From JBDTMC01 sp039934475 (GTDB lineage: Bacteria; Acidobacteriota; Terriglobia; Bryobacterales; Bryobacteraceae): a stretch of 9,563 nt of DNA. Where the stretch lies: NCBI GenBank assembly GCA_039934475.1, contig JBDTMC010000301.1:1-9563 (forward strand), read 5' to 3'. The translations under genes and the position numbers were made by a program. Position 1 is the first letter of the stretch. Each line of letters opens with the position of its first letter. The notes beneath the pieces were generated by a model. The model was given only the letters and a program-made list of their open reading frames with translations. It was not told where the DNA came from and did no database searches. Below are positions 1 to 6,919 of this stretch, in pieces.

Positions 1-1
1 G

Positions 2-967
2 CAGGGCCAGGCGGCGGCGGGAGCCACTTATTGGTCCACGGTAGCGCCGGATTGCTCGAGTCTGGCGGGAGAGTCGGCGGTGGCAATTACCGACTCCGGT
101 GGGACCACCATCGGCTATTCCTGCTATGTCAGCGGGACGTTCGTGTGGCTTGCGGCGGGCGGAGGATGGGTAACATCTCTCAGCGTGGCTGCACCGGCAT
201 CGGGCGGTATCGGCGTCGAGTACTCGTTCTACGACACAGAAGGCAACAGCCTGTCGATAGACACGACTCCGTATCGCAGTTCGGCGGTGACAGCGGGCAG
301 CGGTATGACCTTCGCCCTGCGCGCCAACCAGCCCTCGGACATCAATCTGCAAGGGGCCACCGGCAGCGGCCCGAAGCACAGTTCCACCGCAACCGGCTCA
401 GCGTACGCGGTGTTTTACTGTCCCGATGCGAAGACATGCGCGAATCTGGCTCCGCAACTGTTCTATGTCTCACTGGCCCCGGCGCCCTACGTCCTGGCCG
501 CACCCATCGCCTGGGATACGGAGTTATGGACACAATGGTCCACGCAGGGGTTTGATGACGGGGATGGCAATCGCGTGTCGCTGGTAATTTACAACGAAGA
601 TACGACGGCTGCGAGTTACACGGTGCGAGTTTATGACGACACGGGCGCCCTTGCCGGCGAGGGAAGCACACCAGCAGTATCTCCGATGCGACTGGGGAGC
701 GACGGCGCCTTCGGAGAAGGCGGAACATACGCCGCACTGCTTTCGGATGTGATCGGCACGGCGCTGCCTTCGGGCGTGTTCAAAATTCTTATCGACGGTG
801 GAGCGAAGTACTCAGCCGTCGAAGTGCTGCAATTCAGCCGCCCGTCGGCGACCGCTCTACAGGTGGTCTACGACAGCGCTCCCGAGGCGCCACTGCCGCG
901 AAGCAGCGGGCGGGCACGGCGCATTGGGTCCACGCCGAAGCTGGTGTTCGGCGCGCTGGCGAAGTAG
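2..967 (+). CDS. Unrecognised, probably secreted beta-rich protein (3' part, start off window)
   Basis: The reading frame is open from the first bases of the window to a TAG at 965-967, giving 321 residues with no N-terminus. A GTG at 80 lies in frame but has no clear ribosome site and the frame continues upstream of it, so I do not take it as the start. The protein is rich in Gly, Ala, Ser, Thr and short alternating hydrophobic stretches, has few Lys, and has four Cys in the N-terminal part (CSS, SCY, FYC, TCA). This composition fits an exported beta-sandwich protein. Two regions are visible: an N-terminal Gly/Ser-rich half, and a C-terminal half with strands such as VSLVIYNEDTTAASYTVRVY and FKILIDGG..YSAVEVLQFS, resembling Ig-like modules of bacterial extracellular proteins. 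The tail is basic (RSSGRARR). There is no catalytic motif I recognise and no C-terminal membrane segment. Function is unknown. That it is a real gene is likely from the long frame and coherent composition; the exported location is inference because the signal peptide would lie outside the window. Confidence 0.7.
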   Translation, partial: QGQAAAGATYWSTVAPDCSSLAGESAVAITDSGGTTIGYSCYVSGTFVWLAAGGGWVTSLSVAAPASGGIGVEYSFYDTEGNSLSIDTTPYRSSAVTAGSGMTFALRANQPSDINLQGATGSGPKHSSTATGSAYAVFYCPDAKTCANLAPQLFYVSLAPAPYVLAAPIAWDTELWTQWSTQGFDDGDGNRVSLVIYNEDTTAASYTVRVYDDTGALAGEGSTPAVSPMRLGSDGAFGEGGTYAALLSDVIGTALPSGVFKILIDGGAKYSAVEVLQFSRPSATALQVVYDSAPEAPLPRSSGRARRIGSTPKLVFGALAK

Positions 968-1009
968 CGGCGATTGAGCGGCTGTCTGTAGAAGCACTGG
1001 CAGGCAGTT

Positions 1010-1299
1010 GAATCCTGGCGTGGTCTGGCACATCCAGTGGGCAAGTTTGTGCCGATGATGTACTGCGTCCTGAATGCTCGAACGCGCACACTGACCATAG
1101 CCAGTGCCGGACATCCGCGGCCGATGCTTATGCGGAGCATACGATTCAACTCAAGGCGGGCGACGGTCCGTCGCGGCGGATGGGGCACTTCCTGCAATCT
1201 GACGCTTGCGTGGACGGCTTGATTGAGGAAGTACGGCACTTCGGGCATGGGTCGGAGCTGATCGACGATGCTACGGCAGTGTTAATTCGCGGCCGTTAA
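1010..1299 (+). pseudogene. Remnant of a SpoIIE/RsbU-type PP2C serine phosphatase (C-terminal part)
   Basis: This stretch reads as pieces of a SpoIIE-family phosphatase domain in two frames. From about 1010 one frame gives GKFVPMMYCVLNARTRTLT and SAGHPRP, matching the family pattern G.FVTMFYxVLDxxTxxLxYxxAGHPPP. At about 1121 the similarity jumps to the next frame, which gives DAYAEHTIQLKAGD (the family's DAxYxExxxxLxxGD). It continues through DGLIEEVRHF and ends DDATAVLIRGR followed by TAA, the usual C-terminal DD-T.VLIR ending. Between AGHPRP and DAYAEH the family normally has about 20 residues, and after AGD it normally has LLLYTDGxTEAxN with a metal-binding Asp. Both are missing, so there was one frameshifting and one in-frame deletion. 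The product cannot be active. Intact relatives dephosphorylate anti-anti-sigma factors in partner-switching control or act as response-regulator outputs. No start codon or upstream domain is visible. The motif reading is direct; the family assignment rests on known consensus from memory. Confidence 0.72.
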
Positions 1300-1359
1300 C
1301 CAACCTTCGCCACACCTTCCGTTTTCCTGCCGATATGAGGGACAGGAGACCGCCACACC

Positions 1360-3855
1360 GTGACTCAGACGCCGGAATTGCTAGAGACGCTCACGCCGTT
1401 CGCCAGTAGTGGAGCGGCTAGCGGGGCCGCCGCGGTCTTGCGGCAGGACTTCGAACGCCATCTGCGGCGTACCCTGGCAAAGGATCGGTATACCGCCACG
1501 GACCGGGACCGTTACTTTGCGCTGGCGTTGACCGTTCGGGACCGGTTGATTGAGAGATGGATCGCGACCCAACAGACGCATCACCACCAGAATGTGAAGC
1601 GGATCTATTACTTGTCGTTGGAGTTCTTGATCGGGCGGCTGCTGGGGAACAATGTCATCAACCTGAAGCTGGAAGACACGTGCCGCGAGGCGATGGCGCA
1701 GTTGGGCTTGTCGTGGGAGGCGCTGCGCGACCGCGAGGTGGATGCCGGGCTTGGGAACGGGGGTTTGGGGCGGTTGGCGGCGTGTTTTCTTGATTCCATG
1801 GCGACGCTTGGCCTGCCGGCAGTGGGTTACGGCCTGCGCTATGACTTCGGCATCTTCAACCAGAAGATTGTGAACGGGTATCAGGTAGAGCAACCGGACG
1901 ACTGGCTGAAGCTGGGCTATCCGTGGGAGATCGCGCACCCTGAGTTTTCGTTCCCGGTGCAGTTTGAAGGCCGCGTTGATGTGATCTCCGGGCCGGGGGG
2001 CAAAGAATGGCGGTGGGTGGACACGAAGAATCTGGTGGGTATGCCGTATGACCTGCCGGTGGTGGGATACGGCGGCGGCACGGTGAACACGCTTCGATTG
2101 TGGTCGGCGAGAGCGGCGGAGGAGTTCGACTTAGACGACTTCAACCGCGGCGAGTATGTGGATGCCGTGGCGAACAAGGTGTTGGCGGAGAATCTGACGA
2201 AGGTTCTATACCCGAACGACAACGTGTTTGAAGGTAGGGAACTTCGCCTAAGGCAACAGTACTTCTTCGTTTCCTGCTCTCTGCAGGATATTTTGAGACG
2301 GTATAAATCCGGCAGTACGGGGTGGGACGGATTCCCGGACAAAGTATTTGTGCAACTGAACGACACTCATCCGACGCTGGTGATTCCGGAGCTGATGAGG
2401 CTGCTAATCGATGGGGAGGGAGTGGGTTGGGAGCGGGCGTGGGAGATCACCATTCATGCGACCGGTTATACCAACCATACGATTCTGCCTGAGGCGCTGG
2501 AGAAGTGGCCGGTGAGTATGATGCAGAAGCTATTGCCGCGGCATCTACAGATCATCTACGAAATCAATGCCCGGTTTATGCGCGATGTGGCGTCGCGCTA
2601 TCCGTTGGACGGAGGGCGCCTGCAGCGGATGAGCATCATCGACGAGGAAGGCGAGAAGCATGTGCGGATGGCGCACCTGGCCGTGGTTGGTTCGTGCTCT
2701 GTGAATGGAGTAGCGAAGCTTCACAGTGAGCTTTTGAGAACCACAGTATTGCGGGATTTCGCCGAATACTGGCCGGCGAAGTTCAATAACAAGACAAATG
2801 GGATCACGCAACGGCGCTGGCTGCTGAAGGCGAATCCGGGGCTGGCGCAATTGATCACGGAGACGATTGGAGCGGGGTGGATTACGGACCTCGATCAATT
2901 GCGACGGTTGGAAGCATTCGCGGAGAACGCGGCGTTTCAAGACAGGTTCTATGCGGCCAAGCGAAACAACAAGGAAGCGCTTGCCAAGTACATCGAGCGG
3001 GAGTTGAACATCTTGGTTTCGCCGGATTCGCTGTTTGACGTTCAAGTGAAGCGGTTGCACGAGTACAAACGGCAACTGCTGCTGATGCTTTACATCATTG
3101 TGCGGTACGCGCGGATGAAGAGGAATCCCGGGCTGGACATGGTGCCCCGCACGTTCATCATAGGGGCGAAGGCCGCGCCGGGCTATGCGACGGCGAAGCT
3201 GATTATCAAGCTGATTCACCAAGTGGCGGAGGTGATCAACAAAGATCCGCAGGTGGCAGAGAAGCTGAAAATAGTGTTCCTGCCGAACTATCGGGTGTCG
3301 TTAGCGGAGAAGATCATTCCGGCGGCGGACTTGAGTGAGCAGATTTCCCTGGCCGGCACGGAGGCGTCGGGCACGGGCAATATGAAACTACAACTAAACG
3401 GGGCGTTGACGATTGGGACGTTGGACGGGGCTAATGTCGAGATCGCGGAAGAGGTGGGTAAGGAGAATATCTTCATCTTTGGGCTGACGGCACAGGAGGT
3501 GGACAGCCGGTTGCCTGGTTACAATCCGCGCGAGGTTTACAACAGGGATGAAGAGATCCGGCAGGCGATCGAATTCATCGAGCGCGACTTCTTTACGATG
3601 TTGGAGCCTGGTATTTTGAGGCCGCTGACTGACGCTTTGTTGAACCACGGGGACCGGTACATGCTGCTGGCCGATTTTCGAGATTATATCGAGACACAGG
3701 ATAGGGTAGACGCCGCGTACAAGGATCGCCGGGGATGGGTGCATAAGGCGATCCTCAACGTAGCGCGGGCAGGGAAGTTTTCGTCGGATCGGACGATCCG
3801 GGAGTATGCGTCTGAGATCTGGCACGTTGACGCCTGTCCGATTATGCCGGAGTGA
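1360..3855 (+). CDS. glgP: Glycogen/maltodextrin phosphorylase (GT35)
   Basis: Intact 831-residue protein, close to the family's usual 800-840. It catalyses PLP-dependent phosphorolysis of alpha-1,4-glucan ends to glucose 1-phosphate in the cytoplasm, the first step of glycogen use. The N-terminal half carries LSLEFLIGR and GLGNGGLGRLAACFLDS (about residues 130-147), then QLNDTHP (332-338). The C-terminal half carries VKRLHEYKRQ (about 563-572) and the phosphorylase signature EASGTGNMK (668-676), whose Lys676 should bind PLP. The NGALTIGTLDGANVEI block follows directly. The start is GTG at 1360, preceded by AGGAG about 11 bases upstream, and the residues after it do not suggest a longer form. 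It lies 60 bp after the phosphatase remnant, and its stop is 13 bp from the stop of the convergent glycosyltransferase. No other glycogen gene is in view. Sequence alone does not separate glycogen from maltodextrin preference, so glgP is the family name rather than a proven specificity. Confidence 0.96.
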   Translation: MTQTPELLETLTPFASSGAASGAAAVLRQDFERHLRRTLAKDRYTATDRDRYFALALTVRDRLIERWIATQQTHHHQNVKRIYYLSLEFLIGRLLGNNVINLKLEDTCREAMAQLGLSWEALRDREVDAGLGNGGLGRLAACFLDSMATLGLPAVGYGLRYDFGIFNQKIVNGYQVEQPDDWLKLGYPWEIAHPEFSFPVQFEGRVDVISGPGGKEWRWVDTKNLVGMPYDLPVVGYGGGTVNTLRLWSARAAEEFDLDDFNRGEYVDAVANKVLAENLTKVLYPNDNVFEGRELRLRQQYFFVSCSLQDILRRYKSGSTGWDGFPDKVFVQLNDTHPTLVIPELMRLLIDGEGVGWERAWEITIHATGYTNHTILPEALEKWPVSMMQKLLPRHLQIIYEINARFMRDVASRYPLDGGRLQRMSIIDEEGEKHVRMAHLAVVGSCSVNGVAKLHSELLRTTVLRDFAEYWPAKFNNKTNGITQRRWLLKANPGLAQLITETIGAGWITDLDQLRRLEAFAENAAFQDRFYAAKRNNKEALAKYIERELNILVSPDSLFDVQVKRLHEYKRQLLLMLYIIVRYARMKRNPGLDMVPRTFIIGAKAAPGYATAKLIIKLIHQVAEVINKDPQVAEKLKIVFLPNYRVSLAEKIIPAADLSEQISLAGTEASGTGNMKLQLNGALTIGTLDGANVEIAEEVGKENIFIFGLTAQEVDSRLPGYNPREVYNRDEEIRQAIEFIERDFFTMLEPGILRPLTDALLNHGDRYMLLADFRDYIETQDRVDAAYKDRRGWVHKAILNVARAGKFSSDRTIREYASEIWHVDACPIMPE

Positions 3856-3868
3856 GCGAGGGCGGCTC

Positions 3869-4867
3869 TCAGAGCTGAAGGAACTGGGGCCGTGAGAAGG
3901 CGAGCCACATGAGGGCTTTTCCTGAGCGGTCGGGCAGAAGGGTTGTCGCGAAGGCCCAAACTGTGAGACCAAGCTTTTTTATGAGGGTGAGCTCGCCTTG
4001 GGACCGCCAGACGGAGCGGACGAATTCGCGGGCTGTTTGTGGAAGGGACGGCGAGTCCAAAGCACGGTCAAGGGCCAGCAATAGCTTGAGGTGTCCCCAG
4101 TGTGACAATCCGGTGCCGGACTGGAACGGCAGATTGTGTTTGAGGCAGTAGGCGGTAAGGAGTTCGTCCTGGAGGCGATCATGCCGGATGAGCATTTCAA
4201 GCCGGCCGACGCCGGTGACGCCAGTGAAGTTGGAAGAGTGGATGCGATAACGGGCTAAGGGCTCGTCGAGCGCGAGTACACGGCCGTAGAAGGGTGTGAG
4301 CGTTTCGAGGTAAGCGTCGGAGTGCCACCAAGTGTCCTCGGGAATCGGCATGATTTGTTCGAGGACAGCGCGGGAGTAGACGTTTCCGGACGAGGGGGGA
4401 CCGATGTATCTGCCGTTTTCGAGGAGGATGCTGGCTATATCTCCGGAGGCGATGCGGGCACTAGGGGTAATCCCAGGGCGTAGAGAGCCATCCTGGTTGA
4501 TGAGCTTGAGGGGAAAGTGAACTTCGATAAGATCTGGAGTCCAGGCGCGCACGACCGAGGAGACGGCGTTGGGCTCAAGGACGTCGTCGGCATCGAGAGT
4601 CATTATGAGTTCCCCGCGGCAGGCGCGATAACCGGCGTTGACCGAGGAGGACTGTCCTCCGTTTTCTTTAAAAAGGAGGTGGACCCGGTCCTGGTATCCG
4701 TCGAGGATTTCGCGGGTGGCGTCGGTACTGCCGTCATCGACGACGATGACTTCTGTGGGTTGATAGTCTTGGGCGAGGGCGCTATCGACGGCATCACGCA
4801 GGAAGGGCGCGTAGTTGTGATTGGTCACAATGATGCTAACCAGTGGGTTAGGCGACGGACCGGTCAT
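3869..4867 (-). CDS. Family 2 glycosyltransferase (GT-A fold)
   Basis: A 332-residue protein that begins with the typical GT2 nucleotide-sugar binding core: VSIIVTNHNYAPFLRDAVDS (about 10-29), then VIVVDDGSTD (40-49), ENGGQSSSVNAGY (68-80) and the metal-binding DADD (92-95) in LIMTLDADDVLEP. DEPLARYRIH near 201-210 is the usual end of the catalytic domain. The C-terminal third is helical, ending in a moderately hydrophobic segment (LTVWAFATTLL) that may rest on the membrane; there is no clear transmembrane helix. The start is ATG at 4865-4867, with AGGAG at 4879-4883 on the minus strand, spaced 11 bases. By family it should transfer a sugar from an activated donor to a glycan, lipid or protein acceptor. 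No polysaccharide cluster surrounds it, so donor and acceptor cannot be stated. It is monocistronic, or possibly shares a transcript with the tRNA gene upstream, and it converges on glgP. The family call is firm and the substrate is unknown. Confidence 0.93.
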   Translation of the reverse strand: MTGPSPNPLVSIIVTNHNYAPFLRDAVDSALAQDYQPTEVIVVDDGSTDATREILDGYQDRVHLLFKENGGQSSSVNAGYRACRGELIMTLDADDVLEPNAVSSVVRAWTPDLIEVHFPLKLINQDGSLRPGITPSARIASGDIASILLENGRYIGPPSSGNVYSRAVLEQIMPIPEDTWWHSDAYLETLTPFYGRVLALDEPLARYRIHSSNFTGVTGVGRLEMLIRHDRLQDELLTAYCLKHNLPFQSGTGLSHWGHLKLLLALDRALDSPSLPQTAREFVRSVWRSQGELTLIKKLGLTVWAFATTLLPDRSGKALMWLAFSRPQFLQL

Positions 4868-5047
4868 TCTATTTCACACTCCTAAAGTTGAGGTCTGAGG
4901 TGGTGGTTCGACTGGGGTTCGCACGGGGAAAGGCGCCAGGGTTCGAAGCGAGGCCGACCAAGAAGGAAACCCTTTCCTGCAGCGAAAGTCGCGAAAGGCG
5001 AAACTTGGCCCAGATTGAGAGTCAGCCTACGAGGGTAGAAATGATTA

Positions 5048-5123
5048 TGGAGCGGGAGACCGGATTCGAACCGGCGACATCGACCTTGGCAAGGTCGCAC
5101 TCTACCAGCTGAGTTACTCCCGC
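5048..5123 (-). tRNA. tRNA-Gly, anticodon GCC
   Basis: The minus strand folds as a complete 76-nt tRNA including an encoded 3' CCA (complement of 5048-5050). The acceptor stem pairs GCGGGAG with CTCCCGC (5117-5123 with 5052-5058), with U as discriminator base. The D arm contains CTCAGCTGGTAGAG. The anticodon stem-loop is CGACC-TTGCCAA-GGTCG, giving anticodon GCC, which reads GGC and GGU. The T arm is CCGG-TTCGAAT-CCGG flanked by the usual bases. No intron is seen. It lies between dnaA and the glycosyltransferase, transcribed away from dnaA. Two apparent reading frames across it are artefacts of tRNA sequence. Confidence 0.98.
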
Positions 5124-5143
5124 CCGAGATTGGCGGCGTTTTC

Positions 5144-5173
5144 ATTTTCGCTTGCCGCGATGCGGATTGTCAA
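5144..5173 (-). promoter_or_regulatory. Probable sigma-70-type promoter for tRNA-Gly
   Basis: On the minus strand there is a perfect TTGACA (complement of 5168-5173), then 18 bases, then GAAAAT (complement of 5144-5149), a 4/6 match to TATAAT. Transcription would begin near 5137, about 14 bases before the mature tRNA. The perfect -35 and short leader fit a tRNA promoter, but the -10 is weak and this is prediction from pattern only. Confidence 0.5.
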
Positions 5174-5282
5174 ACTTGCCCTCTGAGGGGACGGTTAGGA
5201 TGGGCGTTCTATTACGGTTAAGCCATTGACACGATAGTGTTTATATTTCGTGAATCGGAAGGGATCGGGGACTGCCCTTTTG

Positions 5283-5291
5283 TGCTAGACT
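5283..5291 (+). promoter_or_regulatory. Possible extended -10 for dnaA
   Basis: TGCTAGACT matches the extended -10 pattern TG-N-TAnnnT. No good -35 lies 15-18 bases upstream, which extended -10 promoters can tolerate. Transcription would start near 5298, placing the DnaA-box cluster inside the transcribed leader. Low certainty. Confidence 0.28.
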
Positions 5292-5377
5292 AGTGGTCCG
5301 CGAAGCCTTGCCGAACGGTTGAGATGTAAAGACGGTTCTTCGGCTAAACTCCGATCAGACAGTTGATTTGTTCTCTG

Positions 5378-5396
5378 TTTTCCACAGTGTGGAAAA
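5378..5396. promoter_or_regulatory. Palindromic pair of DnaA-box-like sites upstream of dnaA
   Basis: TTTTCCACA (5378-5386) and its exact reverse complement TGTGGAAAA (5388-5396) face each other around a single G, forming a perfect 19-bp palindrome. Each half differs from the classical DnaA box TTATCCACA at one base (third position A to T). It lies 38 bp before the chosen dnaA start. Its position suggests DnaA autorepression, origin function, or both. The palindrome is directly visible; DnaA binding is inferred from similarity and location. Confidence 0.72.
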
Positions 5397-5398
5397 TT

Positions 5399-5407
5399 TG
5401 TGGGAAA
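5399..5407 (-). promoter_or_regulatory. Third DnaA-box-like site upstream of dnaA
   Basis: On the minus strand this reads TTTCCCACA, one base away from the TTTTCCACA halves of the adjacent palindrome and two from TTATCCACA. It follows the palindrome by two bases. It is weaker than its neighbours and supported mainly by clustering. Confidence 0.45.
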
Positions 5408-5434
5408 TCTTTGCGAAGGTTGTGCCTGTTGGTG

Positions 5435-6763
5435 ATGAGCATGGACTTGTGGGAGAGGATCAAGGGTAATCTGGCGACCCGGCTACGGCCGGAGGCGTTC
5501 CAGAATTGGGTAGCAGGCACGACGTATCTGGCGTTGGACGGCGATGCTGTCATTGTGGCCGTACCGAGCGAAGCGAACAAGAAATGGCTGGAGCAGGAGT
5601 ATGCGGACAGCATTCGCGCAGCGATGCGGGACCTGTCTGTGTCGCAGTCGCGGGTAGTGTACGAAGTGAGCAGCAACCGGACGCTGGACCGGCAGGACAG
5701 CCAGGGAATGGGGGGCCAACCAAAGGATTTGCTCTTTGGGGCTCCACCGAGCCAACTGAACCCAAAGTTTACGTTTGAGAACTTTGTAGTCGGGTCGTGC
5801 AACCAGTTTGCTCATGCGGCGGCAAAGGCGGTAGCGACGATGCCGTCGCGATCCTATAACCCGCTGTTCATCTACGGTGGCACGGGGATGGGCAAGACGC
5901 ACCTGATGCATGCCATCGGGCGGAGCCTGCTGGATAACCACGCGGCGATGAACATCGTGTACACGTCGAGCGAGCGGTTCACGAACGAATTGATCAACTG
6001 CATCAAGCTGGACCGGATGTCGCTGTTTCATCAGCATTACCGGTCGGCGGACGTGCTGCTGATTGACGATATCCAGATTTTGGCGAACAAAGAGCGGACT
6101 CAAGAGGAGTTCTTCTTTACTTTCAATGAGTTATACGACCATCAGAAGCAGATTGTGATCTCCAGCGACCAGCCGCCGAAGAGCACGCACGGGCTGGTGG
6201 AGCGGCTACGGTCGCGATTTGAGTGGGGATTGATGGTGGACGTGCAGCCGCCGGACCTAGAGACGAAGATGGCGATTCTGGACAAGAAGGCAGAGAGCGA
6301 AGGCATTCACTTACCGGAGCAGGTTCGTATTTTCATTGCGACGAAGACGAAATCGAATGTTCGGGAGCTGGAGGGCGCGCTGGTGAAGATGATCGCGTAT
6401 TCCTCGGTTACGGGGTCGCCGATTACGCTGCCGATGGCGCAGCAGGTGTTGAAGCACCTGGTGCAGGGCTCAGACCGCAAAGTGAGCATGGATGCTGTAA
6501 TGCGGGCTGTAGCGGAAAAATTTTCGATCCAGGTATCGCAGTTGAAGCAGAAGGGGAATGCGCAGAACGTGGTGTATCCGCGGCAGGTGGCGATGTTTCT
6601 GGTGAAGGAATTGACGACGGCATCGCTGCCGGAGATCGGCCGGACGTTTGGCGGAAAGCACCATACGACGGTGATGCACTCGATTCAGAAGATCGAGGAG
6701 CTACGGGGCCGCGATGCGGATTTAAACAAACTGATACACAGCGTGATGGACTCTTTTAATTGA
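5435..6763 (+). CDS. dnaA: Chromosomal replication initiator protein DnaA
   Basis: 442 residues from the chosen ATG, normal for DnaA with a short domain II. DnaA binds origin boxes, forms an ATP-dependent filament, melts the origin and helps load the helicase. Domain I starts MSMDLWERIKGNLATRL. Domain III has Walker A GGTGMGKT (148-155), Walker B LLIDDIQ with Asp211/Asp212, ISSDQPPKS, the arginine-finger region RLRSRFEWGL and sensor 2 NVRELEGAL. Domain IV has YPRQ (Arg383, the minor-groove contact by homology), SLPEIG and the signature IGRTFGGKHHTTV (401-413). The latter has KHH where many DnaA proteins have RDH. The frame is open further upstream to a TTG at 5363, but those residues are unlike DnaA and would cover the box cluster. 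In-frame GTG 5432 and ATG 5441 are alternatives; a GAAGG lies at 5415-5419. First gene of dnaA-dnaN-gyrB, probably autoregulated through the upstream boxes. Confidence 0.98.
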   Translation: MSMDLWERIKGNLATRLRPEAFQNWVAGTTYLALDGDAVIVAVPSEANKKWLEQEYADSIRAAMRDLSVSQSRVVYEVSSNRTLDRQDSQGMGGQPKDLLFGAPPSQLNPKFTFENFVVGSCNQFAHAAAKAVATMPSRSYNPLFIYGGTGMGKTHLMHAIGRSLLDNHAAMNIVYTSSERFTNELINCIKLDRMSLFHQHYRSADVLLIDDIQILANKERTQEEFFFTFNELYDHQKQIVISSDQPPKSTHGLVERLRSRFEWGLMVDVQPPDLETKMAILDKKAESEGIHLPEQVRIFIATKTKSNVRELEGALVKMIAYSSVTGSPITLPMAQQVLKHLVQGSDRKVSMDAVMRAVAEKFSIQVSQLKQKGNAQNVVYPRQVAMFLVKELTTASLPEIGRTFGGKHHTTVMHSIQKIEELRGRDADLNKLIHSVMDSFN

Positions 6764-6774
6764 AGTTACGGGAG

Positions 6775-6783
6775 TTTTGCACA
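6775..6783 (+). promoter_or_regulatory. Weak DnaA-box-like site
   Basis: TTTTGCACA, one mismatch from the TTTTCCACA sites of this locus and two from TTATCCACA. It is 11 bp after the dnaA stop. Supported mainly by being near two better sites. Confidence 0.35.
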
Positions 6784-6811
6784 GGGGTCCGCCGGAAATG
6801 ATCTGGGAATC

Positions 6812-6820
6812 TGTGGACAA
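6812..6820 (-). promoter_or_regulatory. DnaA-box-like site
   Basis: The minus strand reads TTGTCCACA, one mismatch (third position) from TTATCCACA. It has the opposite orientation to the site at 6858-6866, 37 bp away. Confidence 0.58.
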
Positions 6821-6857
6821 TCCTGGAAGCGGCTGAATTCCCACCGGAGCCACCTGT

Positions 6858-6866
6858 TTTTCCACA
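6858..6866 (+). promoter_or_regulatory. DnaA-box-like site
   Basis: TTTTCCACA, identical to each half of the palindrome upstream of dnaA. It lies 8 bp before the -35 of the putative dnaN promoter and just upstream of the A+T-rich stretch, so it could serve origin opening, dnaN control, or both. Confidence 0.65.
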
Positions 6867-6873
6867 CCGCAGG

Positions 6874-6903
6874 ATGACAGGAAGACGTTGAATTTTGTAT
6901 AAT
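6874..6903 (+). promoter_or_regulatory. dnaN promoter (sigma-70 type)
   Basis: ATGACA (6874-6879, 5/6 to TTGACA), 18 bases, then a perfect TATAAT (6898-6903). Transcription would begin near 6910, giving a leader of about 85 nt to the dnaN ATG. This is the best promoter in the window. It indicates that dnaN and probably gyrB are transcribed independently of dnaA. The -10 lies inside the spacer of a 33-bp inverted-repeat structure. Confidence 0.68.
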
Positions 6904-6919
6904 TTAGAGAGAATTCAAC
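6887..6919. repeat. Inverted repeat across the dnaN promoter, operator candidate
   Basis: GTTGAATT (6887-6894) and AATTCAAC (6912-6919) are exact 8-bp inverted arms separated by 17 bases that contain the TATAAT. The right arm is followed by a direct echo: ATTCAACA (6913-6920) and TTTCAACA (6921-6928) repeat with an 8-bp period. Arm centres are 25 bp apart, between two and two and a half helical turns. This geometry suits a regulator that blocks the promoter. No known operator consensus is recognised. Confidence 0.55.

Larger units (their letters stand above)
5124..5434. other. Gene-free region between tRNA-Gly and dnaA
   Basis: No credible coding frame is present. The tRNA-proximal part holds the tRNA promoter reading left. 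The middle has a run richer in A+T (about 5205-5260) with a small ACAC-GATA-GTGT hairpin at about 5229-5240. The dnaA-proximal part holds a weak extended -10 and a cluster of DnaA-box-like sites. The region is the control region of dnaA and a candidate part of the replication origin. Confidence 0.7.

Noticed and set aside
80..82. GTG at 80 as start of the first gene
   Set aside because: The frame is open to the left edge with the same composition, and no ribosome site precedes the GTG.
2545..3222. Long opposite-strand frames within glgP and also within dnaA, dnaN and gyrB
   Set aside because: They are shadows of high-GC coding sequence, rich in Arg and Pro with no recognisable domain and no ribosome sites, and the plus-strand genes are certain.
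4910..4960. GGTTCG repeated three times and a GGTTCGAA resembling a tRNA T-loop
   Set aside because: The flanking bases cannot form a T stem, no cloverleaf can be drawn, and the spacing of the repeats is irregular.
4964..4978. AGGAAA-CCC-TTTCCT hairpin as terminator of the tRNA transcript
   Set aside because: The stem is A/G-rich and only 6 bp with a 3-base loop and no T-run on the minus strand. It may be chance, as may the nearby repeated GCGAAA.
4882..5145. Reading frames on both strands across the tRNA gene (for example one ending in RETGFEPATSTLARSHSTS)
   Set aside because: They are translations of tRNA-Gly sequence; such phrases are a well-known annotation artefact, and the tRNA fold explains the DNA fully.
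5226..5247. TTGACA with TATATT as a dnaA promoter
   Set aside because: The spacer is only 10 bases, too short for a sigma-70 promoter, and no -10 lies at 16-18 bases.
5363..5434. Longer dnaA start at TTG 5363
   Set aside because: The added residues do not resemble DnaA domain I, have no good ribosome site, and overlap the DnaA-box palindrome. The internal ATG at 5435 gives the normal N-terminus.
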